Source of the DNA: Mansonella perstans
Lineage: Eukaryota > Nematoda > Chromadorea > Rhabditida > Onchocercidae
DNA length: 64,000 nt
Reading direction: 5' to 3'
Assembly: GCA_037074765.1 (NCBI GenBank)
Contig: JBAMDO010000031.1
Location: forward strand, 124,001-188,000
The notes beneath the pieces were generated by a model. That model was not told the origin of the DNA and ran no database searches. It saw only the letters and a program-made list of their open reading frames with translations. Each line of letters starts with the position of its first letter. Position 1 is the first letter of the stretch. Below are positions 49,601 through 61,759 of this stretch, in pieces. A program made the position numbers and the translations under genes.

Positions 49601-51095
49601 AACTCATCGAAGAGGATTACCTTGGCTCAAATTCTTATCTATCAAAGGAATCAATATGACCCAAACCGATTATCAAATAGCAACTAGTTGTTGATCCGAC
49701 AAGCGCAATCAGCGCATCTAACAGATAAGGAGAAGAAGAAATGGAATCTACTTCAACCAAACCTGATGACTTATGGAGATCAGGTAGCCGTCTAGAATAT
49801 TCAGAGTTAGATGAGGACAGTAAATATCCTATCTACTTACCAAGGGATCACCACGTGACTAAACTCATCATCATGCAACAACATGAGGCGCTGCATCATG
49901 CTGGAATAGCACACACGCTGTCTGAACTAAGAAGTAAATTCTGGATACCAAAGGGAAGAGCCGCAATAAAACGTCTACTCTCTACGTGTACGACATGTAA
50001 ACGGTGGAAGGCTAAACCATTCAAACTACCGGCAATGCCAAATTTGCCCGAAAGTCGAGTAAAAAGATCTAGACCATTCGAACAGGTAGGTCTAGATTAC
50101 TTGGGACCAATCCTAGTCAAAACGACAACCGATAGAGTAAAGAGATGGATCGCTCTCTTCACATGTTTTACAACGAGAGCTGTGCATCTGGAATTAGCCG
50201 AGAATTTATCCGCCGAAATCTTCCTACATGTCCTAAGAAGATTCGTAGCACGACGAGGATATCCAAAGTTAGTCTTAAGTGACAACGCGAGTCAATTTCA
50301 ACTCGTCTTTAAAACAATAATGGAAATAAGCTCCAACTTCCTGGCAGAACATGGTATGTGTTGGAGAAATACTATACCAAAGGCACCGTGGGGAGGTGGA
50401 GTATACGAACGAATCATTGGACTTACAAAACAAGCTTTAAGACGAGCTGTGGGAAGAAGATTTCTAAAAGAAGAGGAATTAATAACGTTAATGATAGAAA
50501 TAGAAGGTATACTTAATACCCGGCCATTGACGTACGTTGGCTTCGACGACTATAGAGTCATACGCCCGATAGACTTTATTTCCCCTAGTCGACACTTGAA
50601 ATACCACTCGAGTATGACAATGGACAAGAAGAATACACTCCTTATTTATTAAAAACAAAGGATAAACTTATCAAATATTGGACCAATACGCTTAAGACAT
50701 TAGATGTCTTTTGGAAACTGTGGAAGGACGAATACCTTATGAGTCTAAGAGAACGTACACAAAAGGAATTCGTTTCCCCTCGACAGACCGAAAAACGAAG
50801 ACCACGTGAGAATGAAATTGTTTTATTAATGGAACCCGAAATACCTCGCGGTACATGGAAATTAGCAAGAATAATTAAAATCAACAGAGGACGTGATGGA
50901 AGTATCAGGAGTGCCACAATCCAATTGCCTAATGGGAGACAGCTTAATCGTTCTATTAACATGCTATGCCCCATGGAAATAGAAGCATCCAACAATATGG
51001 AAGAAAAATTACAAGAAAGCGAAGACCAGGAACCTATTGCGCGACGAACGAGAAGTGCCATACAAGCAAAGGTCGCATCAAACGAAAGAAAGTAA
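46650..51095 (+). pseudogene. pol: BEL/Pao Gag C-terminus and Pol, frameshifted
   Basis: 46650-48400 carries zinc knuckles (CIFCSGDHWDSDC, CTNCFKNSHKGEKC, CFFCKESHNSAVC), a protease with DVGSQ where BEL/Pao usually has DSGSQ, and the RT start ([15 protein letters not shown]). A one-base loss near 48371 shifts into the frame 48370-49575. The RT active-site box reads YVHN instead of YVDN/YVDD, and RNase H (IFTDASK, PKLELLS, WSDSKCA) is intact. Further breaks lie near 49570, 49692, 49760 and 50590. Integrase (49800-50600) keeps the H2C2 zinc finger and the D, D, E residues (GLDYLGP, LSDNAS, VYERIIG). The DUF5641-like tail ends at 51095. Confidence 0.92.
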
Positions 51096-51125
51096 TACTT
51101 TTTGCTCTCTCTCTCTCCTTGGGAG

Positions 51126-51753
51126 TGTCGCGAACTTATAACGCGAAACTTCCATTAATGACATTATAAGCATTCAATCCTAAGATTGTGATCTAAATTG
51201 TATCTTTTGAATTCAAATAAATTTTTGTAATCCTCAATTGTGCGCCATAAATGATCCCTCAATTATTTTCCCTCCGTTATCTGAAAATATATATATATGA
51301 TGGTCAATCTTTTAAATTCATTTCACTCTTCACTTCTTCTATTCTTCCTCGTTAAGTCATGTTCGCATTGTCAAGGTTAAGTCATGTTCGCATTGTCAAG
51401 GTTAAGTCATGTTCGCATTATTAAAGTTAAGTCATGTTCGCATTATTAAGGTTAAGTCATGTTCGCATTGTTAAGGTTAAGCCACGTTCGCAATTGTTAA
51501 GGTTAAGCCACGTTCGCAATTGTTAATATTAATCCACGTTCGCATTTGTTTTGTTCACGTTCGCCGTTTATTAATGTTTTAACCACGTTCGAGTTTGTTA
51601 ATATTGTTAATAGTGTTAATAAATGGTTTAATTACCCAAGTTTGAGATTGAGTTCTATCGCGCTACAAACCCTACACAAAACAACACCCCTAAAAAGAAC
51701 ACGCTGGTATATTGTTGGCCGATATCGACCTCTCATAAGAAGAAATCACGACA
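51126..51753 (+). repeat. 3' LTR of BEL/Pao element
   Basis: Starts TGTCGCGAACTTATAACGCG and ends CACGACA. It has more 25-bp repeat units than the 5' LTR, and SL1 at 51625-51646. The tract just upstream is pyrimidine-rich (CTCTCTCTCTCC) with only GGGAG next to the LTR, a weak polypurine tract. Confidence 0.95.
51625..51646 (+). promoter_or_regulatory. Exact SL1 leader inside 3' LTR
   Basis: 22/22 match to SL1, preceded by AATAAAT and followed directly by ATTGAG, without the extra TTTGAG seen in the 5' LTR. Confidence 0.95.
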
Positions 51754-51759
51754 CTTATC

Positions 51760-52890
51760 ATAAAATTTATATTTAGTGATAAAATATACAACTATACATA
51801 GAGTCCCTTCTACATTTTAGAAAATACAGCGCCAAATACTATCACAATCAAAAATGCTATTTTTCAACGATCATTGAAATTAAAGTAAGAATAAGGAAAG
51901 GGATTTATTCATTCGCTGCGTTGATGACTATTAGTCATTAAGATCGTTTTATAAAAGTTTAAAAGCTATCAAATTAGTGATCTAATTAATCCATGCAAAA
52001 TGTAAACCATCGAAACTATTTTCAATTTAAGAAAGTAATAACTCTTTACTATTAAGTTACTGTCAGATGCTGATAATATTATAACGTCAGCTTTTGTACT
52101 GACAATTTATCAGTCAAACAAGGAAGGAAATTTCTATCTATTATCTTCACTAACACTTTCAGTGAAAAGCAATTTGTTATTTTAATAAAATTTCCAACTA
52201 ATTTGAGCGTACAACAAGTGTGTCGAATAAGATTGCAAACTTTCAACTGCAGCATTTCCCTCCCGATCAATACGTTAAACAATCGTTTCACGGGAATGGT
52301 TTCATTCAGTGCAATTTTCTTTGAAGTTGGAGTGATTGAAATATGCGCAAATGAATTCAGGATTCCAGTTCCAATAAAATTAGTTAATGGTGAGCTATCA
52401 TTGGTGATCATTTTAATTAACAATCTAAAACCGTTAATGTGACGTCTTTTTCAAATTTGATAGATTTTCGATATAATGATAGTATAAAAAAAAATTCAAC
52501 ATTTTTAATTAAACTAAAACAAAAAATTTAATAAACTTACTGTATCTGTTATTCGACAATCACGACATTTTTTAGAATGGCTACATCACTTTTTCCCTCA
52601 TTTTATTATTTTGGATCTTCGTTTGTACCTCAGAATATTTCGATAAGAGATCTTAAAAACATATCAACAACTCGGATTTATATTAATAAATCCTTATTGA
52701 AAGAACGAAATTCAATTTAATAGAGGAGAGCCATTTCTTGGCATTAACTTATTAGTAAGACTTTTCGGCACATTTCAATTGGATATATTTGCCACCTTTC
52801 ATTCACTAATGGATTCGTAAAAGTTTATACTGGACAGTAAAATATGGTAGATATAGTGTCCTGTCCATCAAAATGTGAATATTTCCTTGT
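51760..52890. other. Intergenic; ORF of unknown status at 52079-52423 (-)
   Basis: A 114-codon minus-strand frame overlaps an 80-codon plus-strand frame at 52203-52442. Both lack known motifs. The minus frame (e.g. KRLFNVLIGREMLQLKVCNL) has ordinary protein composition and could be an exon, but no splice sites confirm it. Confidence 0.3.
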
Positions 52891-53368
52891 TGCTTTTATT
52901 AACATTGTATTTCGTATCGCATTCCTGATTCAAGTATTGCGAGATCAAATTTTGTTTCTGCAGTAAGCTAACTACCATTCTTTATTTTATGAAACAAAAA
53001 AAAACATTCAGTAACTGATTCATTATTTTTATAGAAATATATGAGCAATTACTAGCATTTAAGTGCTCAGAAAATGATCAGATATTATCATCAATGTCAA
53101 AAAATTGAAATGGGCACAAAACGTTCGTCAATTAATCAAATCTTTACAGTTACCGCGTTAAAACAATACTAATCAAATTTTATCGTCAATGTCAAAACAT
53201 GTGAGGACATCACTAACTATAACAGTCTATCATGCGAAGAAAAAAATACAAAATAAAGGTGTTCCATTTTCCAAATTATCGATAATGAATTATTCTGCCG
53301 TACTACTCAATCAAATGGTATTTTTAATTTAAATTACACTTCTTTCAATTTTCCATATAATAAAAGAA

Positions 53369-53554
53369 TTAAGACGAATGAAAAGATATTTTTGAAAGGC
53401 TGTCTTCGATTTGAGTGGTAATCGAACGGATTACTTTGGTTGCTCCGGCATATTGCATGTATCCTTGCATATTTACCTTTTTGCTTCTAATGCGCAAAAT
53501 TGCTGCATCTAAGTATCCTTTCATTACAACTTTTATTTCCAAATATTCTGTCAT
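53369..53554 (-). CDS. Small ORF, duplicated, unknown
   Basis: ATG to stop, 61 codons (MTEYLEIKVVMKGYLDAAIL...). The protein is identical to that at 61058-61243. It lies divergently about 200 bp from the small secreted-protein gene. With the surrounding DNA so similar, conservation is not evidence of selection. Confidence 0.3.
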   Translation of the reverse strand: MTEYLEIKVVMKGYLDAAILRIRSKKVNMQGYMQYAGATKVIRSITTQIEDSLSKISFHSS

Positions 53555-53761
53555 TTCTTAAATATTTATAAATCAATCCATCAGTCGGCAAAATTGAACA
53601 GTGGCAAACTTCCTCTTTGCATCTCAAAGCTTCCGCTCAAACGCTCGCAAAATAGGCAATTTGAGAAAGTGTGCGAATTGCAAGAGAGAGTGCTAAACAG
53701 TTAAACTGCTTAATTTGTAGAGTGCGGTCTTTTGGAATCGCAGAACTGCACATATCTTCCA

Positions 53762-54070
53762 ATGAGAAATCACAAGCAACCGGTAGCGATATTACTTACG
53801 TTATGGATAGATTGTAAGTTTAAAATTTTCCTTGGTACATATTGTTGTTTTAATAGTTACATGTCTACTTTATCCGTTTCTTATTCAGGTATCATCGTTG
53901 GATCGGTTTCAAGTTCTATCCAATATACGCGAGAAACAATGCCTGGCGCGCAATATTATGACGGTAAAAAGTTAAACATTCCAATATCAAAAGAGGCCGG
54001 AATTGAGCTAATTGACCGATGGGTTCATCAGGCAATCAGCAGTATCATGGCTTGCATTGCCACTCAATAG
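53762..54070 (+). CDS. Small secreted protein, or 5' exons of MLT-10 gene, copy A
   Basis: Two exons, 53762-53813 and 53889-54070, joined in phase 1 across GTAAGT...TTATTCAG, give 77 residues. MRNHKQPVAILLTLWIDC and the next hydrophobic residues form a signal peptide, followed by QYTRETMPGAQYYDGKKLN and IELIDRWVHQAISSIMACIA and a TAG. The WVHQAISSIM stretch could be the start of the MLT-10-family ectodomain, in which case the stop would normally be spliced out. As read it is a complete small secreted protein. No family assigned. Confidence 0.5.
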   Translation: MRNHKQPVAILLTLWIDCKFKIFLGTYCCFNSYMSTLSVSYSGIIVGSVSSSIQYTRETMPGAQYYDGKKLNIPISKEAGIELIDRWVHQAISSIMACIATQ

Positions 54071-55491
54071 TCAGTTTTTTCACAGTGAATTGTAGTCTCA
54101 AGTTGTCAAGGGATCCAACAATAAGAGTTATAATATTTATTCACTCAATAATCAGTTAACAACAATAAGAAAAAGATATAAACCGCACAATCATCAACAA
54201 GAATTAGTTATAAAATGTGATCAATTTAAATTAACAAATTGCCTTCATAATAGTTATTTCCTACATCACATCAAATTTTAAGCACGGAATAACGAAGCTA
54301 ATAATCGAAATGGTAATGGTAAACTATAGGACTATATATTGCTTGTCTACATACTGTGTTTTTTTTCTTGTATGTATACATAGAGTTAGGGGAAGATTTG
54401 GTAAGTACCGGGCCATTGCAGAAGTGTGATCGTTGACATGGTTTACTTGACAATCAAATGCTCTTCTGATCTGCAACTGTACGGAAATAGATTTGGTACA
54501 TCATCTCCACTATTAGCTTATATTTTGCTCGTTCCGTTAATCATCAGTATCATGGCCTATATTGCCACTAAACATTTCGTGTTTTCATGATTTGTAGTTT
54601 CAAGTATAATGGCGAATCCATCAATATGTGTCAGAATTGAGTCGGAAATCGACCTGTGTTTTTTTTTTATAAATTTGCCATTTTCGGGGAGATTCATCAA
54701 GAAATTAATTGTCTTTGAATGGAAAACAGAGGCAAAGAAGCACTGGCAATATAAAGCCTGAAATAAGTTTTCGGTGAAGAGAAATATTTTAGAGAAAAAA
54801 AACTTTAAAGGAACTGTGAATTTGACAAATTTGCTGTCGGAAAAATTGGTAATATAAATTTTTTTAATAAACTGCTCCAATATAAAATATTTGTGAGACA
54901 AGTGATGAGACTTTATCTATCGTCTTTTAATCCGTTAATTAAAATGCTGCGTGCTTAATTATTGTAAAAAGTTTATGTAAATCTGTTAATTTTGTTAAGA
55001 ACATAAAGATAGCTATTGAAATATTTAAAATCTTGCATGAAGCTAGAGGTTATTGAAAGCCAAATTCATTCAAGGATATTTTATCTAAGACATTCTCACT
55101 TTAACAGAATTTGTCGTATTTTTGAACATATTTTTGAGTTCAGTTTCTTGCAATATCTGAACTCTCGTTTCCATCCTAATTCTCGCTAATTGGATAGCAA
55201 TTCCTTATCGCACAACTAATTTCCGTACAAATTCTCAAATTTTCACGACATTCGCTTTCATTTGACAATTTCCAATAAATATATTACGCATCGTCCATTA
55301 TTATGACAACTAGTAATCTCTCCAAAACTTGAATATTTTTTTCAATATCTCCAAAAGATCTAACATAACTTCCCGAAGTTTTAGACCTAAAATAACTTCA
55401 CAGAAATGCATAACTTTGCATATTTGCTTCTCAGCAGTTGCCATGCTATTTATATTTATTAATGATATACTATTTCATCATTGATGATAAA

Positions 55492-58378
55492 ATGAGCGGT
55501 AACAGGAGAAAGATTTTGGCCATCGCCGATGATCGTCAGTTCTCGTCGTCACGTCCACATACATCTTTCTTTTCAAAATTAAAAATTTTTTGTTAGAAAA
55601 CTGTTCACTTCAGTCTAAGCAAGTTGAATGAGTATGAACGGAATCGATTGCAAAAGTGTTCAAAAGCTGCTGAAGACATTCATCAGCAGGCGCGATGTGT
55701 GGTTCGTGCTATTGACGCAAAACCAAAGATAGATCTACAAGAAGTATGTATCATTTTCACGCCAAAAGATAAATTTCTGTTAGATGTTAGTGCAGCTATC
55801 TCATGCCTCTGGCGGAAGATTTGATAACTTGAACACTTAAAAATTTGGATCTCATGATGAGGTAATAACTCTGATACGTACTAATCTCAGTCGAATTATG
55901 CTAGCTTGAGCTATTCACATAGCAAAATTGATTCGTTAATTTGATATTTAGTTAGAGCCATTTAACTGATAATTACTCACTTCTTGTACAGTTTCCCATA
56001 TGCAAAAACTGCAAAAATTGTCGGATCAAAAGCAGAAGAAGACACTTAATGCTTTAATTCAATCTAAATCACACCACACTGATGTGAAGCGAGACAGAAG
56101 AAAGAAACAGATGGAATTTCGTACACGACGAAGTGTAATCAATCGGCACAATTATAAGTTACACACCGAATATGAACATTTAACTCCCTTTGGGATTGTG
56201 GGCAAATATTTATCGAAGATGACGAGAGTTGTCAAAATAAGGAACCGAATTTATCGTTAGTTTCAATGATTTTCTTGAAATTTATCACTATCAAAAGTAG
56301 GATTTTGTCCAAATTGAAATGAACCAAACCAAAGCAGAGAACTATGTAAATTCATTTCACAAGTTGAATTTTAGCACTATTTAAAAAATGAATGGCAATT
56401 TAGTTGGAAAAAAATGATGTACGACATCGAAAGTATGAAAAGGCGAGAAAAAGAAAAGAATGACTTTGCTGAGCAGTTGAAAAAACGATTTCCATTGAAT
56501 CAGTATTTCAAAAATGCGAAACCGAGACTAACACCGGTGAGGATTTTAATGAAAAAATCCTTAGATCGAATTCGGTAATTCTGGTAGACGGATTGAGTTT
56601 TTCTGCTTGATTCCTATTCCCATTCAATAGATGAATATACACGATGTACAACGGAATGTTCAGTGACCAATCTAAAAGATAATATTTCCATCCTTTTTTG
56701 CAATGCTTTTTCCACGAAAGATGTTCAGGATGAAAAACGTCTGGCAAAGGAATTACATATTCCCGATCATGTTTTACAAGGTTTGGATAAAAACGATGCG
56801 AAAACGAAAAAGGCTTTGGAAGTCACTCGACTTTTTCAGCAAGCAGTTAAACTTGCGATGGTTCTTAACGGTACCAATGGTACAAAATTGGAAAATAAGA
56901 CCCTCAGATTTGGTTCGCCGCGTTTGCTATCAGTGGTACCTGATAATGCCGAAGATCAGGTAAGCTTAGGAGTTGTTGAAGTTCGGTGCAGTGAACGATT
57001 ATTTCAAGAGAATGTCAAGTAAGCAGTTTGTTTTCTTTCATTGTTGAAAAAAACCTTTCTTTCAGATTAACATTCTATCGCCCTCGCTGTTTAGTTTGCA
57101 TGATAAAGGCAAAGGTATAGAAGCACTGACTAGTATTCCGAAATTGCTAAAAGTTGCCGGCAACAGAGATTATGAAGAATGGCTTAACTTCATTATGGAA
57201 GCATCCGGTACAACTGATGCAATACAAAAACTAAAGGTTCGAATATGCACAATATCTTCTTTATTTTCAATCAATTAAACAAATTCAGCTTAATGAATTT
57301 CTGAAAAGTACTCAGGAAAAGCAAGAATTAGACTGGTTGCCACCCGCTTATAAATCAATGCCACGTGGAATTGATGGTCAACCAATGTTTTTCACCAAGG
57401 AAAATGTGACAGAAATTGATCCAGAAATGGCCAGGAAGGTGGAACTTTTCGAAAACTTAACGCATTCTCTTACGCCGAAGCAGGTTTGATTGTTTTTCTT
57501 ATAAATATTCCTTTAACGATTTCCTAAATTTTCTAAAGGAATAAGAAGCAGAAGGACCAAAATCAAGATTTCTTACTGAAAGCTGTAGTATTTCCCAGTC
57601 TTTTGTCTAGCAATTTTAGCAATAGTATAAAATACTACAGTTGATGGATTTCAATACAACTGGATTCTCGATGATGACTCCAAAACAGTTGATAATGTTC
57701 TATGGACCACAATCACCTTTAAACAACAGCAAAGCACTGGATTTTTTCATTTCATTAAGTGAAGATGATATGCACCGTCGTGTCTTTACTGATATCCGTA
57801 AAATGGCTCGGATGCATTCTTCACTGAAAATACGTCGGAGTCGGCGACAAGCAAACGCTTTCGTTGCAACTGTTCTCCAACCAGGGAGTTTAAACCCATC
57901 TATCCTATCACCAGTAGCATTTGCACTGACACTTCTTTCTCCATCAGTTCTTGGTCCTTCTATATTAAGTCCAGGTGCGTTTCTCGCTACGATCTTATCT
58001 CCAACAGTACTCAGTCCTGCGGTTTTATCACCAGTAGCATTTGCTGCACTTATTCTATCGCCGTATTCTCTCAATCCAAGCATTCTAAGTCCTGCTGCAC
58101 TGGCACCTTCGGTATTATCGCCTAACGTATTATCACCAGGTGTCCTTTCACCATCTGTACTTTCACCTGCTATTTTGAGCCCATTTGCTCTAAATCCTTC
58201 CATTTTCTCACCATCGGCACTTGGCGCTCTAGTCGCAAGCCCATTTGCCTTATCACCGTCTTTTTTTTCTCCAACTTATATTGCTCTGGTAGTTTTTTCA
58301 CCAAGCGCTTTCTCACCCTCGTTCAATTCGACCGGTTCAGGCGTCACAGTATTATTTTCCCCTAGCGTAGGAAGTTGA
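55492..58378 (+). CDS. MLT-10-like moulting-cycle protein
   Basis: Members of the nematode MLT-10 family are secreted during moulting and are needed for cuticle shedding. Coding stretches: 55492-55596 (MSGNRRKILAIADDRQFSSS); about 55612-55743 (YERNRLQKCSKAAEDIHQQA); 56000-56240 (KKTLNALIQSKSHHTDVKRD, HLTPFGIVGKYLSKM); about 56408-56540; about 56620-56960 (VTRLFQQAVKLAMVLNGTNG, FGSPRLLSVVPD); about 57067-57235 (INILSPSLFSLHDKG); about 57289-57484 (LDWLPPAYKSMPRGIDG); and the last exon 57641-58378. That exon ends in some 150 residues of LSP-type repeats (LSPSVLSPAILSPFALNP), the family hallmark. A signal-peptide exon is missing unless the gene at 53762 supplies it. Exon joins in the 5' part are partly uncertain. 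Confidence 0.85.
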
Positions 58379-58384
58379 CTGCAC

Positions 58385-60585
58385 AATTAATCGCAAATGT
58401 TCCACAAACGGAAAGTTTTGTCACATTTTCGGCACGATTTTTTGAAATTAATTTAAAAAGAAATGCCAATTCCTGAGCTTTTAATTTTTTTGTTATAAAT
58501 ATATGTTTTTTACCATAAATATTACATGCATTGCTCTTGTTGATATAATTTGACGAAATAATAACTTATCACCAAAAAGTGTTTTAAATTCGTTTCAAGT
58601 CAAGGTGGATAAATCATACGGTTTTTAAAAGCCGCTTAGATAAGAAGAATGCGCAATTCATGGAGGTGAGTTCGGAATATCCTACACTTGAATTAAATAG
58701 GGAATTAAAACAAATTAAATGCCGAAAGATGTTTAGCATAATTTTTTAGTTAATCTTTTTCACTAAGATAAATGAAACAGCACGAATAATACTACAAATG
58801 GAAAGAAAAAAATCTCGAGACCGAATCACCGGCACCATGTCGTCGAAGCCACCCATTGCTCCATACTGCCGCTATGTTTCATGAAGCAAATTTATCCATT
58901 TTTAAATTTTTTGCCTGTGGATTTCAAAACAAAATCATAAGATAATGTCTTGGAAACAATATTGGAAGCTATTTTCATTATATACATATTTACTTGTTTG
59001 TTCATCTAATAAAATGGAAAACTTTGCTGAATTCATTTTTTTCTTTTTTTTTTTAAATTGCAGAACAAGAAGAAAATATTTTTCTTGGGTGAGGAAAAAG
59101 ACGAAAACAAGAAAATATGAATTTATCTCGGCATTATGTTTTATAATTTACAAAATGAAACCGCGCTTTAATTTTAATCAATGAATAATAATCAAATCAT
59201 TGTTGTAAGGCGATCATGATAAACTAAAAATACACTTCAGGAAAACTAATAAAAGAAGAAAGGATGTGAAAAGATTAAGATTTGAAAAGACATCGAATGG
59301 TGAAAATTATTTTGGAAAAAGTTTTTTTCTTCAAAGAAATACTTATTGTAATAATTATTAGTAGTAATAATTATTAGTAGCAATAAAAAAGTATTTATGG
59401 GAGGTAAAAATAAGTATGATAAGGAAGAAAAGGAAAATGTATGCCTTGTGAAAAAGAAACGAAGAAATTAAAAAATATCAATTTTAAAGTTTACATTTAA
59501 AATTTCTAGTCATGCATATTATTTTTCATTAAGTGACCAAATTAAATAATTGCTTGTTAATATCGTTAGTAGTAATGATTTTTTAGTTATGGTATGATTT
59601 GTGCATTATACCGTTGCTTAATGATGAAGCAATCGCAACAAGCAATATTAATGAATATAGATAAACATGCATATGAATATGCAAATGTTTAATAGATGTT
59701 GTCGATTCATTAATCGGAGTCAAAAGTAACAATTATGCAATGATTGATTTAATTTTTTAGTTACTCAAAAATGATTCTCGAAAATCTTGAAAAATTATTA
59801 AAACATAATTTTTCAAAAATTCTGTGGACTATATGCTTAACACCAATTTACTTTCTCAATAATATTTGTTCCCTTATATGTTTCCCTTTCTTTGGCATCC
59901 GACCATCAACCCCTGATACTACTAATATTGCCGCATTCATCTGCGCTGTGCTTACTGTTTTGTTTTTACATCATTAGTTTTTGGTGTAACTTCAACTGTA
60001 ACGCTATTTCCTTATTATCTAGCCTGCCAAGCTCAGGTATTTCTTTAAGAAGAATACTAGCAATTTTGTGACCAACAGCTTTATAACTGTTTAGAAGTTT
60101 CTCATCTCTGAAATGTCTAATAGTGACGGTACGGTGGTGACTCTCTTGTGACCAAGAAAATCAATATGGGATAAGTAAATATGGTCGTATGTTATGCAAT
60201 GGAAAGTCTGCGTAGGTGATGAGGGTAGTATCAACGGGTTTTTCTACGATATTTTCTTTCTCGGCATTAACTCTACGGCTAATTTCAAATGAAATAGCAG
60301 CATTATGATTGTGCGTCTCCATGTCTCCCGATTTTAGGGTCGATCGTTTGTGGTAGTCAGTTTGATTGAGATTTAAGACAATATTATAGAGAGTTTATTA
60401 GACACTTCTCATGCGGGAGCTGGTAGCAAATTCACCATGGAGAACAATCTCGGGAAGACAGTAATCCTCCATTTTTGGATACGTGTCTGTACAATTGCGT
60501 TCTCATCAGTCTGGCTTCAATGCTCGTGATAGCTGTCTATTGAAAGACTCATTTTGTACATCTCATTTTCTACTTTCTTATCGCT
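58385..60585. other. Intergenic between duplicated units
   Basis: No coding exon was recognised. Open frames at 58945-59184 and 59771-59977 are hydrophobic and low in complexity. A TAATTATTAGTAG simple stretch lies at about 59348-59385. Confidence 0.4.
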
Positions 60586-61057
60586 TTCATTAATATTATA
60601 TTTCGTATTGTATTTCTGATTCAAGTATTGCGAGATCAAATTTTGTTTCTGCAGTAAGCTAACAACCATTCTTTATTTTATGAAATAAAAAAACATTCAG
60701 TAACTGATTCATTATTTTTATAGAAATATATGAGCAATTACCAGCAATTAAGTCTCAGAAAATGATCAGATACTATCATCAATGTCAAAAAAATTGAAAT
60801 GGGCACAAAACGTTCGTCAATTAATCAAATCTTTACAGTTACGGCGTTAAAACAATACTAATCAAATTTTATCGTCAATGTCAAAACATGTGAGGACATC
60901 ACTAACTATAACAGTGTATCATGCGAAGAAAAAAATACAAAATAAAGGTGTTCCATTTTCCAAATTATCGATAATGAATTATTCTGCCGTACTACTCAAT
61001 CAAATGGTATTTTTAATTTAAATTACACTTCTTTCAATTTTCCATATAATAAAAGAA

Positions 61058-61243
61058 TTAAGACGAATGAAAAGATATTTTTGAAAGGCTGTCTTCGATT
61101 TGAGTGGTAATCGAACGGATTACTTTGGTTGCTCCGGCATATTGCATGTATCCTTGCATATTTACCTTTTTGCTTCTAATGCGCAAAATTGCTGCATCTA
61201 AGTATCCTTTCATTACAACTTTTATTTCCAAATATTCTGTCAT
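61058..61243 (-). CDS. Small ORF, copy B
   Basis: Encodes the same 61 residues as 53369-53554; see that entry. Confidence 0.3.
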   Translation of the reverse strand: MTEYLEIKVVMKGYLDAAILRIRSKKVNMQGYMQYAGATKVIRSITTQIEDSLSKISFHSS

Positions 61244-61450
61244 TTCTTAAATATTTATAAATCAATCCATCAGTCGGCAAAATTGAACAGTGGCAAACTT
61301 CCTCTTTGCATCTCAAAGCTTCCGCTCAAACGCTCGCAAAATAGGCAATTTGAGAAAGTGTGCGAATTGCAAGAGAGAGTGCTAAACAGTTAAACTGCTT
61401 AATTTGTAGAGTGCGGTCTTTTGGAATCGCAGAACTGCACATATCTTCCA

Positions 61451-61759
61451 ATGAGAAATCACAAGCAACCGGTAGCGATATTACTTACGTTATGGATAGA
61501 TTGTAAGTTTAAAATTTTCCTTGGTACATATTGTTGTTTTAATAGTTACATGTCTACTTTATCCGTTTCTTATTCAGGTATCATCGTTGGATCGGTTTCA
61601 AGTTCTATCCAATATACGCGAGAAACAATGCCTGGCGCGCAATATTATGACGGTAAAAAGTTAAACATTCCAATATCAACAGAGGCCGGAATTGAGCTAA
61701 TTGACCGATGGGTTCATCAGGCAATCAGCAGTATCATGGCTTGCATTGCCACTCAATAG
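61451..61759 (+). CDS. Small secreted protein, copy B
   Basis: Exons 61451-61502 and 61578-61759 with the same splice sites as copy A. The product differs at one residue (ISTEAG instead of ISKEAG). Confidence 0.5.
   Translation: MRNHKQPVAILLTLWIDCKFKIFLGTYCCFNSYMSTLSVSYSGIIVGSVSSSIQYTRETMPGAQYYDGKKLNIPISTEAGIELIDRWVHQAISSIMACIATQ

Larger units (their letters stand above)
44479..51753 (+). mobile_element. BEL/Pao LTR retrotransposon, decayed
   Basis: A roughly 7.3-kb element: 5' LTR (44479-45094), tRNA-type primer site, DUF1759-type gag, protease, reverse transcriptase, RNase H, integrase, C-terminal chromodomain-like tail and 3' LTR (51126-51753). The domain order places it in BEL/Pao. The coding region has at least five frame breaks and mutated active sites, and gag is interrupted by a second LTR, so it is not autonomous. 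No target-site duplication is visible: the left flank is satellite DNA and the right flank (CTTATCATAAA) is unrelated. No envelope-like ORF is present. Confidence 0.95.
52895..56310 (+). repeat. Large direct duplication, copy A
   Basis: From TTTCGTAT/ttctgattcaagtattgcg to the end of the exon at 56260, this segment is repeated almost base for base at 60590-64000, offset by about 7689 bp. Most differences are small indels and substitutions. Confidence 0.95.

Noticed and set aside
53369..53554. Identical 61-residue protein in two copies as proof of a conserved gene
   Set aside because: The whole surrounding DNA is duplicated and nearly identical, so identity does not show coding constraint.
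57700..58203. 167-codon minus-strand ORF
   Set aside because: Antisense shadow of the LSP-repeat exon of the MLT-10-like gene.
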